This document shows positions 1 through 7,152 of a stretch of DNA of 12,601 nt, one piece after another. Made by a program: the position numbers and the translations under genes. The notes beneath the pieces were generated by a model. It saw only the letters and a list, made by a program, of their open reading frames with translations, was not told the origin of the DNA and searched no databases. The stretch is from RGIG1934 sp964492545 (GTDB lineage: Bacteria; Bacillota; Clostridia; Lachnospirales; Lachnospiraceae): positions 1 through 12,601 of the forward strand of contig CAZBKO010000065.1 of NCBI GenBank assembly GCA_964492545.1, read 5' to 3'. Each line of letters opens with the position of its first letter. Positions within the stretch are counted from its first letter, which is position 1.

Positions 1-1056
1 ACCTGCGTTAAACATTTCTGTCTCAAGATATATCTGTCCATCTGTAATAGAAATTACATTTGTTGGAATGTATGCAGATACGTCACCTGCCTGTGTCTCA
101 ATGATTGGAAGTGCTGTAAGCGATCCACCACCAAGTTCGTCTGACAGTCTTGCTGCTCTTTCAAGCAATCTTGAATGAAGATAGAAAACATCACCAGGGT
201 AAGCTTCACGGCCTGGTGGACGACGAAGGAGCAAAGAAAGTGTACGGTATGCCGTAGCATGTTTGCTCAAGTCATCATAGACAACAAGAACATCTTTACC
301 CTGTTCCATCCATTCTTCACCGATTGTACATCCGGAATATGGAGCGATGTACTGAAGTGGCGCAAGCTCACTTGCTGTTGAAGCAACAACTGTTGTGTAG
401 TCCATTGCTCCGTTTTCTTCCAATGTCTTAACTATTGTTGCTACAGTTGAAGCCTTCTGGCCAATTGCAACATATATACATAAAACATTCTGGTCCTTCT
501 GATTAATAATTGTATCAATGGCAATTGCAGTTTTACCTGTCTGACGGTCACCAATGATAAGTTCTCTCTGTCCTCTTCCGATAGGAACCATGGCATCAAT
601 AGCCTTAATACCTGTCTGAAGTGGGGTGTCTACTGACTTTCTTGAAATAACACCTGAGGCAACTCTTTCAATCTGTCTGAATTTGTCTGTCTCAATAGGT
701 CCTTTTCCATCAATAGGCTGTCCAAGAGCATTAACTACACGTCCAATCATGGCATCGCCAACTGGAACTTCAACAACTCTTCCTGTAGATTTTACAGTAT
801 CGCCTTCGTTGATGTTCTTCTTGTCACCAAGTAATACCGCACCAACGTTGTCCTCTTCAAGGTTCATAACCATACCGAATACTTCACCAGGAAATTCAAG
901 AAGTTCACCCTGCATTGCTTTTTCAAGGCCATGCACACGTGCAATTCCGTCCGCTACCTGAATTACAGTGCCAACATTAGACACATCCAGTTCAGCTGAA
1001 TATTGTTTAATCTGCTCTTTGATAACCGAGCTGATCTCTTCTGGTCTTAAATTCAT
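1..1056 (-). CDS. atpA: F-type ATP synthase alpha subunit (3' end beyond window)
   Basis: F1 alpha subunit, the non-catalytic nucleotide-binding partner of beta in the membrane-bound ATP synthase. Translating the reverse complement from ATG at 1056 gives 352 residues starting MNLRPEEISSVIKEQIKQ, open to the window edge. The usual length is about 500, so roughly the last 150 residues lie outside. The N-terminal beta-barrel is followed by the nucleotide-binding domain, with Walker A GDRQTGKT at residues 169-176, the same numbering as in E. coli. The start is supported by AGAAGGTGGG at 1065-1074. The gene begins 20 bases after the atpH stop and is the last visible gene of the operon; atpG, atpD and atpC are expected next. 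No lesion is seen. Identification is secure. Confidence 0.97.
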   Translation of the reverse strand, partial: MNLRPEEISSVIKEQIKQYSAELDVSNVGTVIQVADGIARVHGLEKAMQGELLEFPGEVFGMVMNLEEDNVGAVLLGDKKNINEGDTVKSTGRVVEVPVGDAMIGRVVNALGQPIDGKGPIETDKFRQIERVASGVISRKSVDTPLQTGIKAIDAMVPIGRGQRELIIGDRQTGKTAIAIDTIINQKDQNVLCIYVAIGQKASTVATIVKTLEENGAMDYTTVVASTASELAPLQYIAPYSGCTIGEEWMEQGKDVLVVYDDLSKHATAYRTLSLLLRRPPGREAYPGDVFYLHSRLLERAARLSDELGGGSLTALPIIETQAGDVSAYIPTNVISITDGQIYLETEMFNAG

Positions 1057-1076
1057 GGAGCTAACCCACCTTCTTT

Positions 1077-1631
1077 CTATTTCTGAGATAACTGAATACC
1101 ATATAAAGTCTTAGATAAATCATTTATCTTCGATTGTATGCTGCTGTCAACAACTCTGTCACCAATTCTGATAATCATACCGCCAATAAGTGACGCATCA
1201 ACCAAATAATTCATTTCAAATTCAACATATTTAGTTGTACCCTTAAGCTTTGCTTCTATTTCACTTTTCTGTGAATTAGTTAACTCACAGGCTGTTGTTA
1301 CGTATGCAACACCGATGTTCTTATACTCCTTGACTGTATCAATAAAGTAATTAAGAATATCAATAATACTGTTATATCTGTCTTTCTTAACTATCAACGC
1401 AAGAAAACCTGTCATATCATCTGACACTTTTCCTTTGAAGATATTTTCAATCACCTTAATCTTTTCTTCTTTTACAACTTTTGGGTGATTAAGAAGCTTC
1501 ATCAGCTCCTGATTTTCAGAAAACACTGTTACAAGTCCTTTTGCTTCATCAAATAAAACATCTAACTTGTCCTCTGAGATAGCAAGTTCAAACAGTGCAT
1601 CACCGTATGTTTTGGATACTAGCTTAGCCAT
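1077..1631 (-). CDS. atpH: F-type ATP synthase delta subunit (OSCP family)
   Basis: The delta subunit joins the F1 head to the peripheral stalk (b subunits). The 184-residue length is normal for the family. The N-terminal part (residues 1-110) is the helical F1-binding domain. The C-terminal part carries the family signature: LIGGMIIRIGDRVVDSSI is visible near residue 150 onward, followed by a final helix. The ATG at 1631 lies inside the end of atpF, with a 13-base overlap, suggesting translational coupling of the two stalk subunits. The position between atpF and atpA is the standard order. Nothing is missing or odd. Confidence 0.96.
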   Translation of the reverse strand: MAKLVSKTYGDALFELAISEDKLDVLFDEAKGLVTVFSENQELMKLLNHPKVVKEEKIKVIENIFKGKVSDDMTGFLALIVKKDRYNSIIDILNYFIDTVKEYKNIGVAYVTTACELTNSQKSEIEAKLKGTTKYVEFEMNYLVDASLIGGMIIRIGDRVVDSSIQSKINDLSKTLYGIQLSQK

Positions 1632-2173
1632 GTTTTATCACCTATCTCTCTTAATGTTTCCTCGATTAGGGCATCCTGTGTCTTCGCATCAATGGACGCT
1701 GCTACTACCTTGTTTGCCATAATCGTTGCGACCTCAATAATCTCATTTTTCATATTGTCTGCCGCTTTCTTCTTCTCAAGTTCGATTTCAGCATTAGCAC
1801 GCTCGATAATCTTTGATGCTTCTACTTTGGCATCTGCTATGATTTTTTCTTCATTCTTCATAGCTTTCTTACGTGCATCGCTCATTATAGCTTCAGCTTC
1901 CTTGTTGATATCCTTCAACTTAGCCTCATATTGAGTCTTCAAATCAGCTGCTTCATTTTTGTCGTTAATAGCTGATTCTCTATCCTGTGTAATTCTGTCC
2001 TGTCTTGCCTTCATTACATTCTTAACAGGATTGATAAGCAGGAATGATAAAATAATAAATAAAATAAATATATTTACAGCAAGGACTACTGCCTCTGATA
2101 TAAGCTGTGGATCTAGTCCAAATAAGAACTGTGAACTCTCAGATTCAGCTAATAATATTTGTAAGCTTCCCAA
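1619..2173 (-). CDS. atpF: F-type ATP synthase b subunit (peripheral stalk)
   Basis: Subunit b is the membrane-anchored coiled coil that holds F1 static against the rotor. The 184 residues comprise a short periplasm-facing N-terminus, one membrane helix at about residues 27-48 ending in INPVKNVM, and then a long charged Ala/Lys/Glu-rich helix to the C-terminus, as expected for the b dimer. The start codon is TTG at 2173. It is chosen because a strong GGAGG (2181-2185) sits 7 bases upstream and no ATG lies near in frame. The gene follows atpE by about 60 bases and overlaps atpH by 13. Confidence 0.95.
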   Translation of the reverse strand: MGSLQILLAESESSQFLFGLDPQLISEAVVLAVNIFILFIILSFLLINPVKNVMKARQDRITQDRESAINDKNEAADLKTQYEAKLKDINKEAEAIMSDARKKAMKNEEKIIADAKVEASKIIERANAEIELEKKKAADNMKNEIIEVATIMANKVVAASIDAKTQDALIEETLREIGDKTWLS

Positions 2174-2180
2174 GGTTTCG

Positions 2181-2185
2181 CCTCC
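2181..2185 (-). promoter_or_regulatory. Ribosome binding site for the TTG start of atpF
   Basis: GGAGG (AAAGGAGG with flanks) lies 7 bases upstream of TTG at 2173. It decides an unusual start codon, because there is no other in-frame start at a workable distance. Confidence 0.8.
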
Positions 2186-2233
2186 TTTCCTGGAATATTG
2201 TAAATGTCGTTTGATTGTCCACTATATATAATA

Positions 2234-2485
2234 TTAGAAAGGCTTAACGAACATAAGGATAATAGCTACAGCAAGACCATAAAGACCTGTTGTCTCTGCT
2301 ACAGCCTGTCCAAGTAACATTGTAGATGTAATGTCTGACTTTGCGCCAGGATTACGTCCAACTGCTGCTGCTGCCTGTCCTGCTGCATATCCCTGTCCAA
2401 TACCAGGTCCGATACCTGCGATTACTGCTAAACCAGCACCTACTGCTGACATTGCATAAATAAATTCCTGTCCACTAACGTTCAT
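2234..2485 (-). CDS. atpE: F-type ATP synthase c subunit, Na+-type ligand set
   Basis: The c subunit is the proteolipid whose ring rotates as ions cross the membrane. From ATG at 2485 it has 83 residues: two hydrophobic helices with a polar loop (RNPGAKSD) between. The ion-site Glu is E64 in AETTGLY. The residues that bind Na+ in Ilyobacter-type rings are present or conservatively changed: Gln31 in GPGIGQG, Glu64, Thr65 (Ser in Ilyobacter), Thr66 and Tyr69. Na+ coupling is therefore inferred, not proven. An ATG 12 bases upstream (2497) would add MEEN, but it has a poor Shine-Dalgarno. The 2485 ATG has GGAGG five bases away, so it is preferred. Confidence 0.95.
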   Translation of the reverse strand: MNVSGQEFIYAMSAVGAGLAVIAGIGPGIGQGYAAGQAAAAVGRNPGAKSDITSTMLLGQAVAETTGLYGLAVAIILMFVKPF

Positions 2486-2490
2486 ATTTT

Positions 2491-2495
2491 CCTCC
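2491..2495 (-). promoter_or_regulatory. Ribosome binding site that sets the atpE start at 2485
   Basis: GGAGG lies 5 bases before ATG 2485. It overlaps the alternative ATG at 2495-2497, which itself is preceded only by AAAAGCAACGGA. The site therefore favours the 83-residue form of the c subunit. Confidence 0.8.
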
Positions 2496-2500
2496 ATTCC

Positions 2501-2515
2501 GTTGCTTTTCGCAAC
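2501..2515 (-). other. Hairpin in the atpB-atpE gap, next to the atpE start
   Basis: GTTGC-GAAAA-GCAAC is a perfect 5-bp stem ending just upstream of the atpE ribosome site. There is no T-tract, so it is not a terminator. Together with the hairpin at 2529-2547 it could shape mRNA processing or stability so that the c subunit, needed in many copies per enzyme, is made in excess. That role is inference. Confidence 0.4.
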
Positions 2516-2528
2516 TCATTGATGTCTG

Positions 2529-2547
2529 CCGGTTAATTTTAAACCAG
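2529..2547 (-). other. Hairpin just after the atpB stop
   Basis: CTGGTT-TAAAATT-AACCGG can pair over 6 bp, including one G-T wobble, starting two bases after the atpB stop codon. No T-tract follows. It is probably an intercistronic structure rather than a terminator, because the essential atpE follows directly. Confidence 0.4.
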
Positions 2548-2548
2548 C

Positions 2549-3301
2549 CTAGTCTTCGATTTTGTCAGTAACATATACCATTGTGAGCATACAGAATACA
2601 TATGCCTGGATGCATCCGGAAAAAATATCAAAATAGATATGGAGCACCGATGGAATACCTATCTTTACAAATATAGGTAAAAGTCCGTATATAAGACCCA
2701 TCAGAACTGTTCCGGACATAATATTACCGAAAAGACGAAGTGAAAGAGATAACGGTACTGCCAGCTCACCTATAAGGTTAATTGGAAATAGTATCCAAAA
2801 CGGCTGGAATAAATTCGTGAAATGCTTAACTTTGTTCTTCTTGACACCATTATAATGTATCAAGCAGAATGTTATAATACCAAGCGGTAATGTTACGCCA
2901 TAATCAGCGGTTGGCGGTCTTAATCCAAACAAACCGGATATATTACATAACAGTATGAACATAAACAAAGTAACTATATAGTTAAGAAATCTTTTGGCAT
3001 TTTTGCCCATAATACCATTGACCATGTTCGTCAATGCTTCAACCATAAATTCAGCTATGTTCTGAAGAGTCCCCGGCGTATCCGACGGATCAGCATGTCT
3101 AAGCTTAATATTGACTATCACTGCAAATATTATCAATATAACCGATACAATCAGCAGACTGACGTGTGTTGTTGACAAATGCACCTGCCATCCGAAAAAA
3201 TTAAATTCTTCGTATTTATCAATCATAAAGCTCTGCTTCTCTTCTGCTCTTAGTATTCCACCTGGCATAGCGGCTAAGCTGTTCATAATCCCATTTTCCA
3301 C
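2549..3301 (-). CDS. atpB: F-type ATP synthase a subunit
   Basis: Subunit a forms the two ion half-channels against the c ring. The 250 residues contain several membrane helices. The essential stator Arg is R189 in SLRLFGN, with E179 in LIGEL before it and the C-terminal IQAYVF motif (Q232) after it; these are the conserved channel residues. The start codon is GTG at 3301, with AGGAAGGT (3309-3315) about 7 bases upstream. An internal ATG at residue 6 has no good ribosome site. The gene begins 4 bases after the atpI stop, whose last codons form its Shine-Dalgarno, so the two are probably coupled. Confidence 0.96.
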   Translation of the reverse strand: MENGIMNSLAAMPGGILRAEEKQSFMIDKYEEFNFFGWQVHLSTTHVSLLIVSVILIIFAVIVNIKLRHADPSDTPGTLQNIAEFMVEALTNMVNGIMGKNAKRFLNYIVTLFMFILLCNISGLFGLRPPTADYGVTLPLGIITFCLIHYNGVKKNKVKHFTNLFQPFWILFPINLIGELAVPLSLSLRLFGNIMSGTVLMGLIYGLLPIFVKIGIPSVLHIYFDIFSGCIQAYVFCMLTMVYVTDKIED

Positions 3302-3305
3302 ATTC

Positions 3306-3704
3306 TCACCTTCCTTTTCCCGTAAATTTTCTTTCTAGAATTTTATGAGTAAACGGCTGAATATAAGCCGATACTTTCAACGCAAACAAACCAATAACTC
3401 CTGTTATTACATTTCCACATCCAATATATGCCAGAATTGCAAATGCTATAAATACCATTGCCACTCTAGCTCCATATGTGATTCGAGTGTTCTTAAGAGC
3501 ACCTGTCTCACCCATATCCATGGACTTTTGAAGTGATGTATACATGTGGATAGTCATGGCACATGACACTGCCACTCCCCACACAAATCCCACTTCGTTA
3601 TATATTCGGTTTGGAAAAATCAATAACACCAGGATTCCCATGATTCCATATACAGTATTACCAATAATTAATTCCCATACCGTAATTTCATCACTTCTTC
3701 TCAT
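3306..3704 (-). CDS. atpI: ATP synthase subunit I family protein
   Basis: AtpI-type membrane protein (132 residues), placed as usual directly before atpB. Four hydrophobic segments are visible, near residues 12-30, 38-56, 77-95 and 98-116, with a basic C-terminal tail (KILERKFTGKGR). In other bacteria AtpI assists c-ring assembly or cation supply; the role here is inferred from family and position. The reading frame is open upstream to 3782, but that would overlap atpZ by about 90 bases and add a basic, non-membrane leader. ATG 3704 has AGGAGG (3708-3713) in front and gives a typical protein, so it is chosen. It overlaps atpZ by 14 bases. Confidence 0.85.
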   Translation of the reverse strand: MRRSDEITVWELIIGNTVYGIMGILVLLIFPNRIYNEVGFVWGVAVSCAMTIHMYTSLQKSMDMGETGALKNTRITYGARVAMVFIAFAILAYIGCGNVITGVIGLFALKVSAYIQPFTHKILERKFTGKGR

Positions 3705-3975
3705 GGTCCTCCTCTTTCTTCCTGCTGTCATATTCCTGTGAAATATAGTCAGACGTCTTTCTGTTTCCCTTACTTGCAGCATTCATAGCAAGTATGTAGG
3801 TATTTCTGGCTCCGGCTAATATTCCTATAATCATAAGGAACACCGTTGTCGATGTTCCAAAATGCTTGTCAATCATAATTCCAACAGCCACACACACAAA
3901 TATTGGTGTGAGCATATGGATTCCAAGCTGTGTTATCAACGCCATATTGGTAAATACTTCTTTTCTATATTTCAT
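3691..3975 (-). CDS. atpZ: AtpZ/AtpI-family small membrane protein
   Basis: A 94-residue protein with two membrane helices, about residues 12-34 (LITQLGIHMLTPIFVCVAVG) and 41-62, separated by the short turn IDKHFGTS. It ends in a highly charged tail rich in Arg, Lys and Glu. This is the layout of the small AtpZ proteins found first in many Firmicutes atp operons, which in Bacillus have been tied to Mg2+/Ca2+ supply and ATP synthase assembly. Its ATG (3973-3975) overlaps the dCMP deaminase stop as ATGA, indicating translational coupling. The function here is inferred from family and location. Confidence 0.8.
   Translation of the reverse strand: MKYRKEVFTNMALITQLGIHMLTPIFVCVAVGIMIDKHFGTSTTVFLMIIGILAGARNTYILAMNAASKGNRKTSDYISQEYDSRKKEEDHEKK
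3708..3713 (-). promoter_or_regulatory. Ribosome binding site for atpI inside the end of atpZ
   Basis: GAGGAGG lies immediately upstream of ATG 3704. Pairing by its upstream GAGG (3711-3714) leaves a 6-base gap. It supports the short atpI form over a start at 3782. Confidence 0.7.
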
Positions 3976-4457
3976 AGATTAATCTTTACCTCTCTGCCTG
4001 TGTGTTCATATTTATGAAATTTCACGCCAGCCGCTGTTAACATTCTCTTGGATGCTATAACACTTGCGCTCTGTGCATACTTGTCAGAATCATATACAAG
4101 TGTCTTAATTCCTGCCTGTATTATTGCCTTAGCACACTCATTGCAAGGAAAAAGTGTAACATATATCTTGGCGCCTTCAAGGCTTCCGCCTCTGTAATTG
4201 AGTATTGCATTCAACTCGCCATGTGTTGAGTAAAAATACTTATTATCCAGAGGTTCTCCCTCTCGCTCCCAAGGGAATTCATCATCCGAGCACCCAAGGG
4301 GAAATCCGTTATAGCCCATAGAAAGTATCTTATTCTCATTACTTACAATACACGCACCAACCTGGGTGTTAGGGTCCTTTGATCGCATTGCTGAAAGCAT
4401 TGCAACTCCCATAAAATATTCATCCCAGCATATATAATCTGTTCTCTTTGCATTCAT
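3972..4457 (-). CDS. dCMP deaminase family protein (ComEB-like)
   Basis: Zinc-dependent deaminase expected to convert dCMP to dUMP, feeding thymidylate synthesis. The 161 residues show GYNGFPLG at 48-55, the zinc His/catalytic Glu in H79-G80-E81 (usual form HAE), and PCNEC at 104-108 with zinc ligands C105 and C108. The start at 4457 has GGAGTGAAGG upstream. The gene sits between upp and atpZ, so the pyrimidine genes abut the ATP synthase genes. Its stop overlaps the atpZ start (ATGA). The Gly in place of Ala between the zinc His and the catalytic Glu is a mild oddity; activity is still expected. The CMP/dCMP family is secure, the exact substrate likely. Confidence 0.9.
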   Translation of the reverse strand: MNAKRTDYICWDEYFMGVAMLSAMRSKDPNTQVGACIVSNENKILSMGYNGFPLGCSDDEFPWEREGEPLDNKYFYSTHGELNAILNYRGGSLEGAKIYVTLFPCNECAKAIIQAGIKTLVYDSDKYAQSASVIASKRMLTAAGVKFHKYEHTGREVKINL

Positions 4458-4478
4458 GAACCTTCACTCCTATCCGTA

Positions 4479-5108
4479 CTATTTTGTTCCGAATATTCTG
4501 TCTCCTGCATCTCCAAGACCTGGAATAATGTAGCTGTGCTCATTTAATTTCTCATCTAATGCACCAATATAAATATCGATATACGGATGATCCTTCTGCA
4601 TTCTTGCCACACCTTCAGGAGCAGCTATAATGCACATAAATCTTATATTATTAACACCCTTTGACTTAAGCTGTGTTATTGCAGCTGATGCTGATCCGCC
4701 TGTTGCAAGCATTGGATCTACTACAAATACATCTCTCTCATTACAGTCTTCAGGTAACTTACAGTAATATTCAATAGGTTCTACTGTTACAGGGTCTCTG
4801 TACATTCCAATATGTCCAACCTTTGCTGCCGGAATCATTGCAAGCATTCCATCAACCATTCCAAGACCTGCTCTCAAAATAGGAACAATTGCAAGCTTCT
4901 TGCCTTTTAATTCCTTAACTGTTGTCTCGCAAATTGGTGTCTGAATTGTAACGTCTGCAAGCTGCAAATCTCTTGTTGCTTCATATGTCATGAGCATAGC
5001 GATTTCGCCGATTAATTCACGAAAATCCTTTGAGCCTGTTTCTGTTCTTCTGATAATTCCAATTTTGTGCTGAATCAGTGGATGATCCATAACTGTAACT
5101 TTTGCCAT
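4479..5108 (-). CDS. upp: Uracil phosphoribosyltransferase
   Basis: Salvages uracil: uracil + PRPP to UMP + PPi, in the cytoplasm. The 209 residues match the family length. The PRPP loop is DPMLATGGSA at 131-140. The uracil-binding C-terminal motif IPGLGDAGDR is at 195-204, and PILRAGLGM is at 76-84. ATG 5108 has GAGG 8 bases upstream. It follows rpiB by 42 bases and precedes dCMP deaminase by 21. The upp-then-atp order is also seen in Bacillus, supporting one ancestral operon. Full length, no anomaly. Confidence 0.97.
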   Translation of the reverse strand: MAKVTVMDHPLIQHKIGIIRRTETGSKDFRELIGEIAMLMTYEATRDLQLADVTIQTPICETTVKELKGKKLAIVPILRAGLGMVDGMLAMIPAAKVGHIGMYRDPVTVEPIEYYCKLPEDCNERDVFVVDPMLATGGSASAAITQLKSKGVNNIRFMCIIAAPEGVARMQKDHPYIDIYIGALDEKLNEHSYIIPGLGDAGDRIFGTK

Positions 5109-5150
5109 TTTTTGCCTCTTTCCTGCCGTTATGCGACTTAATATTAAATT

Positions 5151-5582
5151 CTAATCTTCTTCAATTAAATTAATTCTTCTGATATGTCTCTCATCATTTG
5201 AGAACTCTGTATCAAGAAATGTATCTACTATCTTAAGTGCAAGTCCACCGCCAACTACTCTTGCTCCAAGTGCAAGCATGTTCGCATTGTTGTGCAGTCT
5301 TGTTGCCTCAGCTGTGAAGCAGTCTGTACATACTGCTGCTCTGATACCTTTAATCTTGTTAGCTGCAATTGAAATTCCTATTCCTGTTCCACAAACAAGA
5401 ATTCCTCTTTCACATTCTCCATTTGCTACTGCTCTTGCTGCAGCCTTAGAATACACCGGATAATCACATGAATTCTCATCATAGCAGCCATAATCCTTGT
5501 ATTCCAATCCTCTTTCCTCAAGATGAGCAATAATCTCTTTCTTGAGTGGATATCCTGCGTGGTCACTTCCTAATGCTATCAT
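5151..5582 (-). CDS. rpiB: Ribose-5-phosphate isomerase B
   Basis: Interconverts ribose-5-phosphate and ribulose-5-phosphate in the pentose phosphate pathway, supplying PRPP for neighbours such as upp. The 143 residues start MIALGSDHAGYPLKK. The active-site Cys is C64 in CGTGIGIS, and H97 lies in LHNNANMLALGAR, both RpiB hallmarks. A TTG four codons upstream (5594) is possible but would lie inside the previous gene. ATG 5582 with GGAGG (5588-5592) five bases away gives the canonical N-terminus and is preferred. The gene starts two bases after the stop of the phosphatase-like gene. The related LacA/LacB isomerases are less likely from this context. Confidence 0.94.
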   Translation of the reverse strand: MIALGSDHAGYPLKKEIIAHLEERGLEYKDYGCYDENSCDYPVYSKAAARAVANGECERGILVCGTGIGISIAANKIKGIRAAVCTDCFTAEATRLHNNANMLALGARVVGGGLALKIVDTFLDTEFSNDERHIRRINLIEED

Positions 5583-5584
5583 AT

Positions 5585-6058
5585 TTACCTCCAATTGTCC
5601 TGTTCAAGTAATTTGTCTATTACTTTATTTACAAGTCTCTCAATAGTTCTAAATAGTTCTCCATAGTCCGGGAGTTCTCCGCCGTATGCGGCCTCAACAT
5701 CTCCGTCTTCGCCTACAAATTCCTTAATATTGAAGACATTTACTGCCTCTTTGAAATCTTCATAAATCTTCTTACGGATTGAGTCAGTCATAGTAAGTAC
5801 AAGTACATCCATACCAAAATCACCGGCTGTCAATGCGCTGGAAGTGTGATCGTCAATGTATAGTTCCTTACTTCTCGCTATTGCAACTGCTTTTGGATTC
5901 ATTGGTTCAGGAAATAACACTACCAGTCCCTTGGAATCTATGGAAATATTATTCTCCTCAATAAATGCCTTGCCAATTTCTTTCATAACTGCTGCCGCAA
6001 GCTCGCCCCTGCAAGTATCTGAATTACTTACAAATATTATTTTGTTATATTTGATCAT
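5585..6058 (-). CDS. Low-molecular-weight phosphatase homologue lacking the catalytic Cys (YwlE-like)
   Basis: Homologue of the small Tyr/Arg phosphatases (157 residues), in the position held by ywlE between sua5/ywlC and rpiB in Bacillus. The fold markers are clear: an N-terminal beta strand, a P-loop-like FVSNSDTCRGE at residues 9-19, and a C-terminal AAYGG segment at 123-127 with a final helix. The canonical loop is C-x5-R. Here the nucleophile position is Ser11 (codon AGT), while Arg17 and the neighbouring Cys16 remain. The DP general-acid motif expected before the aromatic-Gly-Gly reads Ala-Ala, although D120 is three residues away. Normal phosphatase chemistry is therefore doubtful. It may be a phosphoprotein-binding pseudo-enzyme. 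The reading frame is intact, arguing for a kept function. Confidence 0.85.
   Translation of the reverse strand: MIKYNKIIFVSNSDTCRGELAAAVMKEIGKAFIEENNISIDSKGLVVLFPEPMNPKAVAIARSKELYIDDHTSSALTAGDFGMDVLVLTMTDSIRKKIYEDFKEAVNVFNIKEFVGEDGDVEAAYGGELPDYGELFRTIERLVNKVIDKLLEQDNWR
5588..5592 (-). promoter_or_regulatory. Ribosome binding site that sets the rpiB start
   Basis: GGAGG, overlapping the stop codon region of the upstream gene, lies 5 bases before ATG 5582. It rules in favour of the short N-terminus over the TTG at 5594. Confidence 0.8.
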
Positions 6059-6073
6059 TCCGGTTCTCCTATT

Positions 6074-7135
6074 TCAGACTTTTATGACCTTATATCCTGC
6101 TGCCTTGAGCAGGCGGTTCATAATTGCTTTGCCTAAGTTATGTTCTGCAAATGATTCCCCGTAAATCACATCTACCTGCATATCGTCGAATTCTCTTAAA
6201 ACATAATATAAATTCTGTGCAATGGTCTGTTCATCCTGTCTTGTGCCTATGGAAAGCACTTCTCCATTCATGTATCTGTCCATTGTCTCACTGCAAGCGA
6301 TAATACCTGTCTTCATACCTTTTTGATCATTCAGTGCCGTTAACTCATTAATCTTTCTCACAACATCGTCAATATTTCCTTCAAACAAAGTAAGTTCAGC
6401 TTTTGGAGCATAATGCTTATACTTCATTCCGGGAGCTTTTGGATGAACACCATCGGCCATTGGTCCAAGTATTGCCTGATCAATTGTTATTCTGCCCAGT
6501 GCTTCCTTAAGCATCTCCTCGGTAATAAACCCTGGTCGTAAAATCATTGGTTCATCGCCGGTTACATCCACTATAGTAGATTCTATTCCTATTCCCACAT
6601 GCCCTCCATCTATTATCATTGGAATTCTTCCATTCATATCATCAAATACATGCTTGGCACATGTTGGGCTTGGTCTTCCTGATAAATTGGCACTTGGCGC
6701 AGCTATCAGAACTCCGGATGTTCTTATTAATTCTCTCGCTACATTATGACTTGGCATTCTTACGGCAACTGTATCTAATCCTCCCGTTGTTCCATACGGA
6801 ACCTCCGGTTTCTTATTAAATACAATTGTTAAGGGACCCGGCCAAAATTTCTGCATAAGAATACGGGCTTCCTGCGGAATATCTGCAGCAACCCTCTCCA
6901 CCTGTTCTACATCACTTACATGGACAATTAATGGGTTATCAGAAGGACGGCCCTTGGCACTATATATCTTCTTAGCCGCTTCCTCGTGCATTGCATCTCC
7001 ACCAAGTCCATATACTGTCTCTGTAGGAAATGCGACAAGCTCACCACTTCTTAATAGTTCGGATGCCTCCTGCAGCTTAGCTTTAGCTGATTCATCAATA
7101 TTATCCGGGTTTATCTCTACTACTTTAGTATCCAT
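6074..7135 (-). CDS. ywlC: L-threonylcarbamoyladenylate synthase (Sua5/YwlC type)
   Basis: Makes threonylcarbamoyl-AMP from Thr, bicarbonate and ATP, the first step of t6A37 modification in ANN-decoding tRNAs. The 353 residues correspond to the long Sua5 form. The YrdC domain (about 18-210) has PTETVYGLG at 37-45, KGRPSDNP at 61-68 and SANLSG at 148-153. The linker PGMKYKHYAP is at 235-244, and a C-terminal Sua5 domain runs to the end. ATG 7135 has GGAG about 9 bases upstream. It is the first gene after a promoter-bearing gap and precedes the phosphatase-like gene by 15 bases, as in Bacillus ywlC-ywlE. No defects. Confidence 0.95.
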   Translation of the reverse strand: MDTKVVEINPDNIDESAKAKLQEASELLRSGELVAFPTETVYGLGGDAMHEEAAKKIYSAKGRPSDNPLIVHVSDVEQVERVAADIPQEARILMQKFWPGPLTIVFNKKPEVPYGTTGGLDTVAVRMPSHNVARELIRTSGVLIAAPSANLSGRPSPTCAKHVFDDMNGRIPMIIDGGHVGIGIESTIVDVTGDEPMILRPGFITEEMLKEALGRITIDQAILGPMADGVHPKAPGMKYKHYAPKAELTLFEGNIDDVVRKINELTALNDQKGMKTGIIACSETMDRYMNGEVLSIGTRQDEQTIAQNLYYVLREFDDMQVDVIYGESFAEHNLGKAIMNRLLKAAGYKVIKV

Positions 7136-7152
7136 TTTTTAGCTCCAATTTC

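Noticed and set aside
626..961. Plus-strand open frame of 111 codons inside atpA, and similar plus-strand frames elsewhere (for example 1692-1934, 7574-7885, 11555-11845)
   Set aside because: All lie antisense to strongly recognised or well-supported minus-strand genes, have no ribosome sites worth noting, and give composition typical of antisense shadows (Ser/Leu/Ile-rich).
3705..3782. N-terminal extension of atpI to 3782
   Set aside because: It would overlap atpZ by about 90 bases, adds a basic leader unlike the family, and lacks a ribosome site, while ATG 3704 has AGGAGG.
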